Source: Lachnospiraceae bacterium UBA3732
GTDB taxonomy: Bacteria > Bacillota > Clostridia > Lachnospirales > Lachnospiraceae
Reading direction: 5' to 3'
DNA length: 5,889 nucleotides
Assembly: GCA_002372545.1 (NCBI GenBank)
Contig: DFHD01000063.1
Span: forward strand, 1 to 5,889
A program made the position numbers and the translations under genes. Positions 5,842-5,889 of the stretch are shown here, one piece after another. Under the pieces are notes generated by a model. That model searched no databases, was not told the DNA's origin, and worked only from the letters and a program-made list of their open reading frames with translations. Position 1 is the stretch's first letter. Each line of letters begins with the position of its first letter.

Positions 5842-5850
5842 TATCTGAAT

Positions 5851-5889
5851 AAAAAAATACAGAGAAACAGGAATATCTCTGTTTCTCTG
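5851..5889 (-). terminator. Rho-independent terminator of an upstream minus-strand gene
   Basis: The arms CAGAGAAACAG (5860-5870) and CTGTTTCTCTG (5879-5889) are perfectly complementary over 11 bp around an 8-base loop. On the minus strand the stem is followed by TATTTTTTTATT, a good T-tract. It would end a gene located to the right of the window and insulate tkt. The stem may continue beyond the window edge. Confidence 0.78.

Noticed and set aside
3779..5842. Longer transketolase start at 5842 (687 residues)
   Set aside because: The 26 extra residues would be encoded by the promoter and leader. The extended -10 box lies inside them, and the ribosome binding site favours the ATG at 5764.

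Overview
The window looks like a chromosomal housekeeping segment from an anaerobic Gram-positive fermenter, most likely Clostridia and probably Lachnospiraceae-like. This rests on three things: a pyruvate formate-lyase/activase pair, a ClpC-adaptor MecA gene (a Firmicutes family), and strong Gram-positive-type ribosome binding sites and T-tailed terminators. The family-level placement is an inference from sequence feel, not from a search. I see no transposase, phage gene, CRISPR array, tRNA or rRNA.

Layout, left to right. Bases 1-1744 (+) are the 3' three-quarters of pflB (pyruvate formate-lyase), cut by the left edge. Bases 1745-2089 are a 345-base gap with no convincing gene. It is packed with palindromes: four hairpins, a strong rho-independent terminator, and one more hairpin in the leader of the next gene. 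Bases 2090-2836 (+) are pflA, the radical-SAM activase that installs the glycyl radical on PflB. A weak terminator and a very good sigma-A promoter follow, then mecA (2948-3646, +). A long hairpin at 3692-3745 separates mecA from the convergent tkt gene (transketolase, 3779-5764, -). The right edge holds the tkt promoter and the terminator of a minus-strand gene that lies outside the window.

How they fit together. PflB converts pyruvate plus CoA to acetyl-CoA plus formate under anoxic conditions and is inactive until PflA abstracts a hydrogen from its C-terminal glycine. The two genes form one functional unit, but a strong terminator lies between them, which fits the need for much more lyase than activase. 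Transketolase supplies the non-oxidative pentose phosphate pathway. MecA is a substrate adaptor for the ClpCP protease and has no obvious metabolic link to its neighbours; it has its own promoter.

The coding genes are ordinary family members. The part that most merits a second look is the structured pflB-pflA intergenic region, which looks like a dispersed palindromic element or a structured 3'-UTR/leader RNA. I found no clear evidence of a wholly new biological system.
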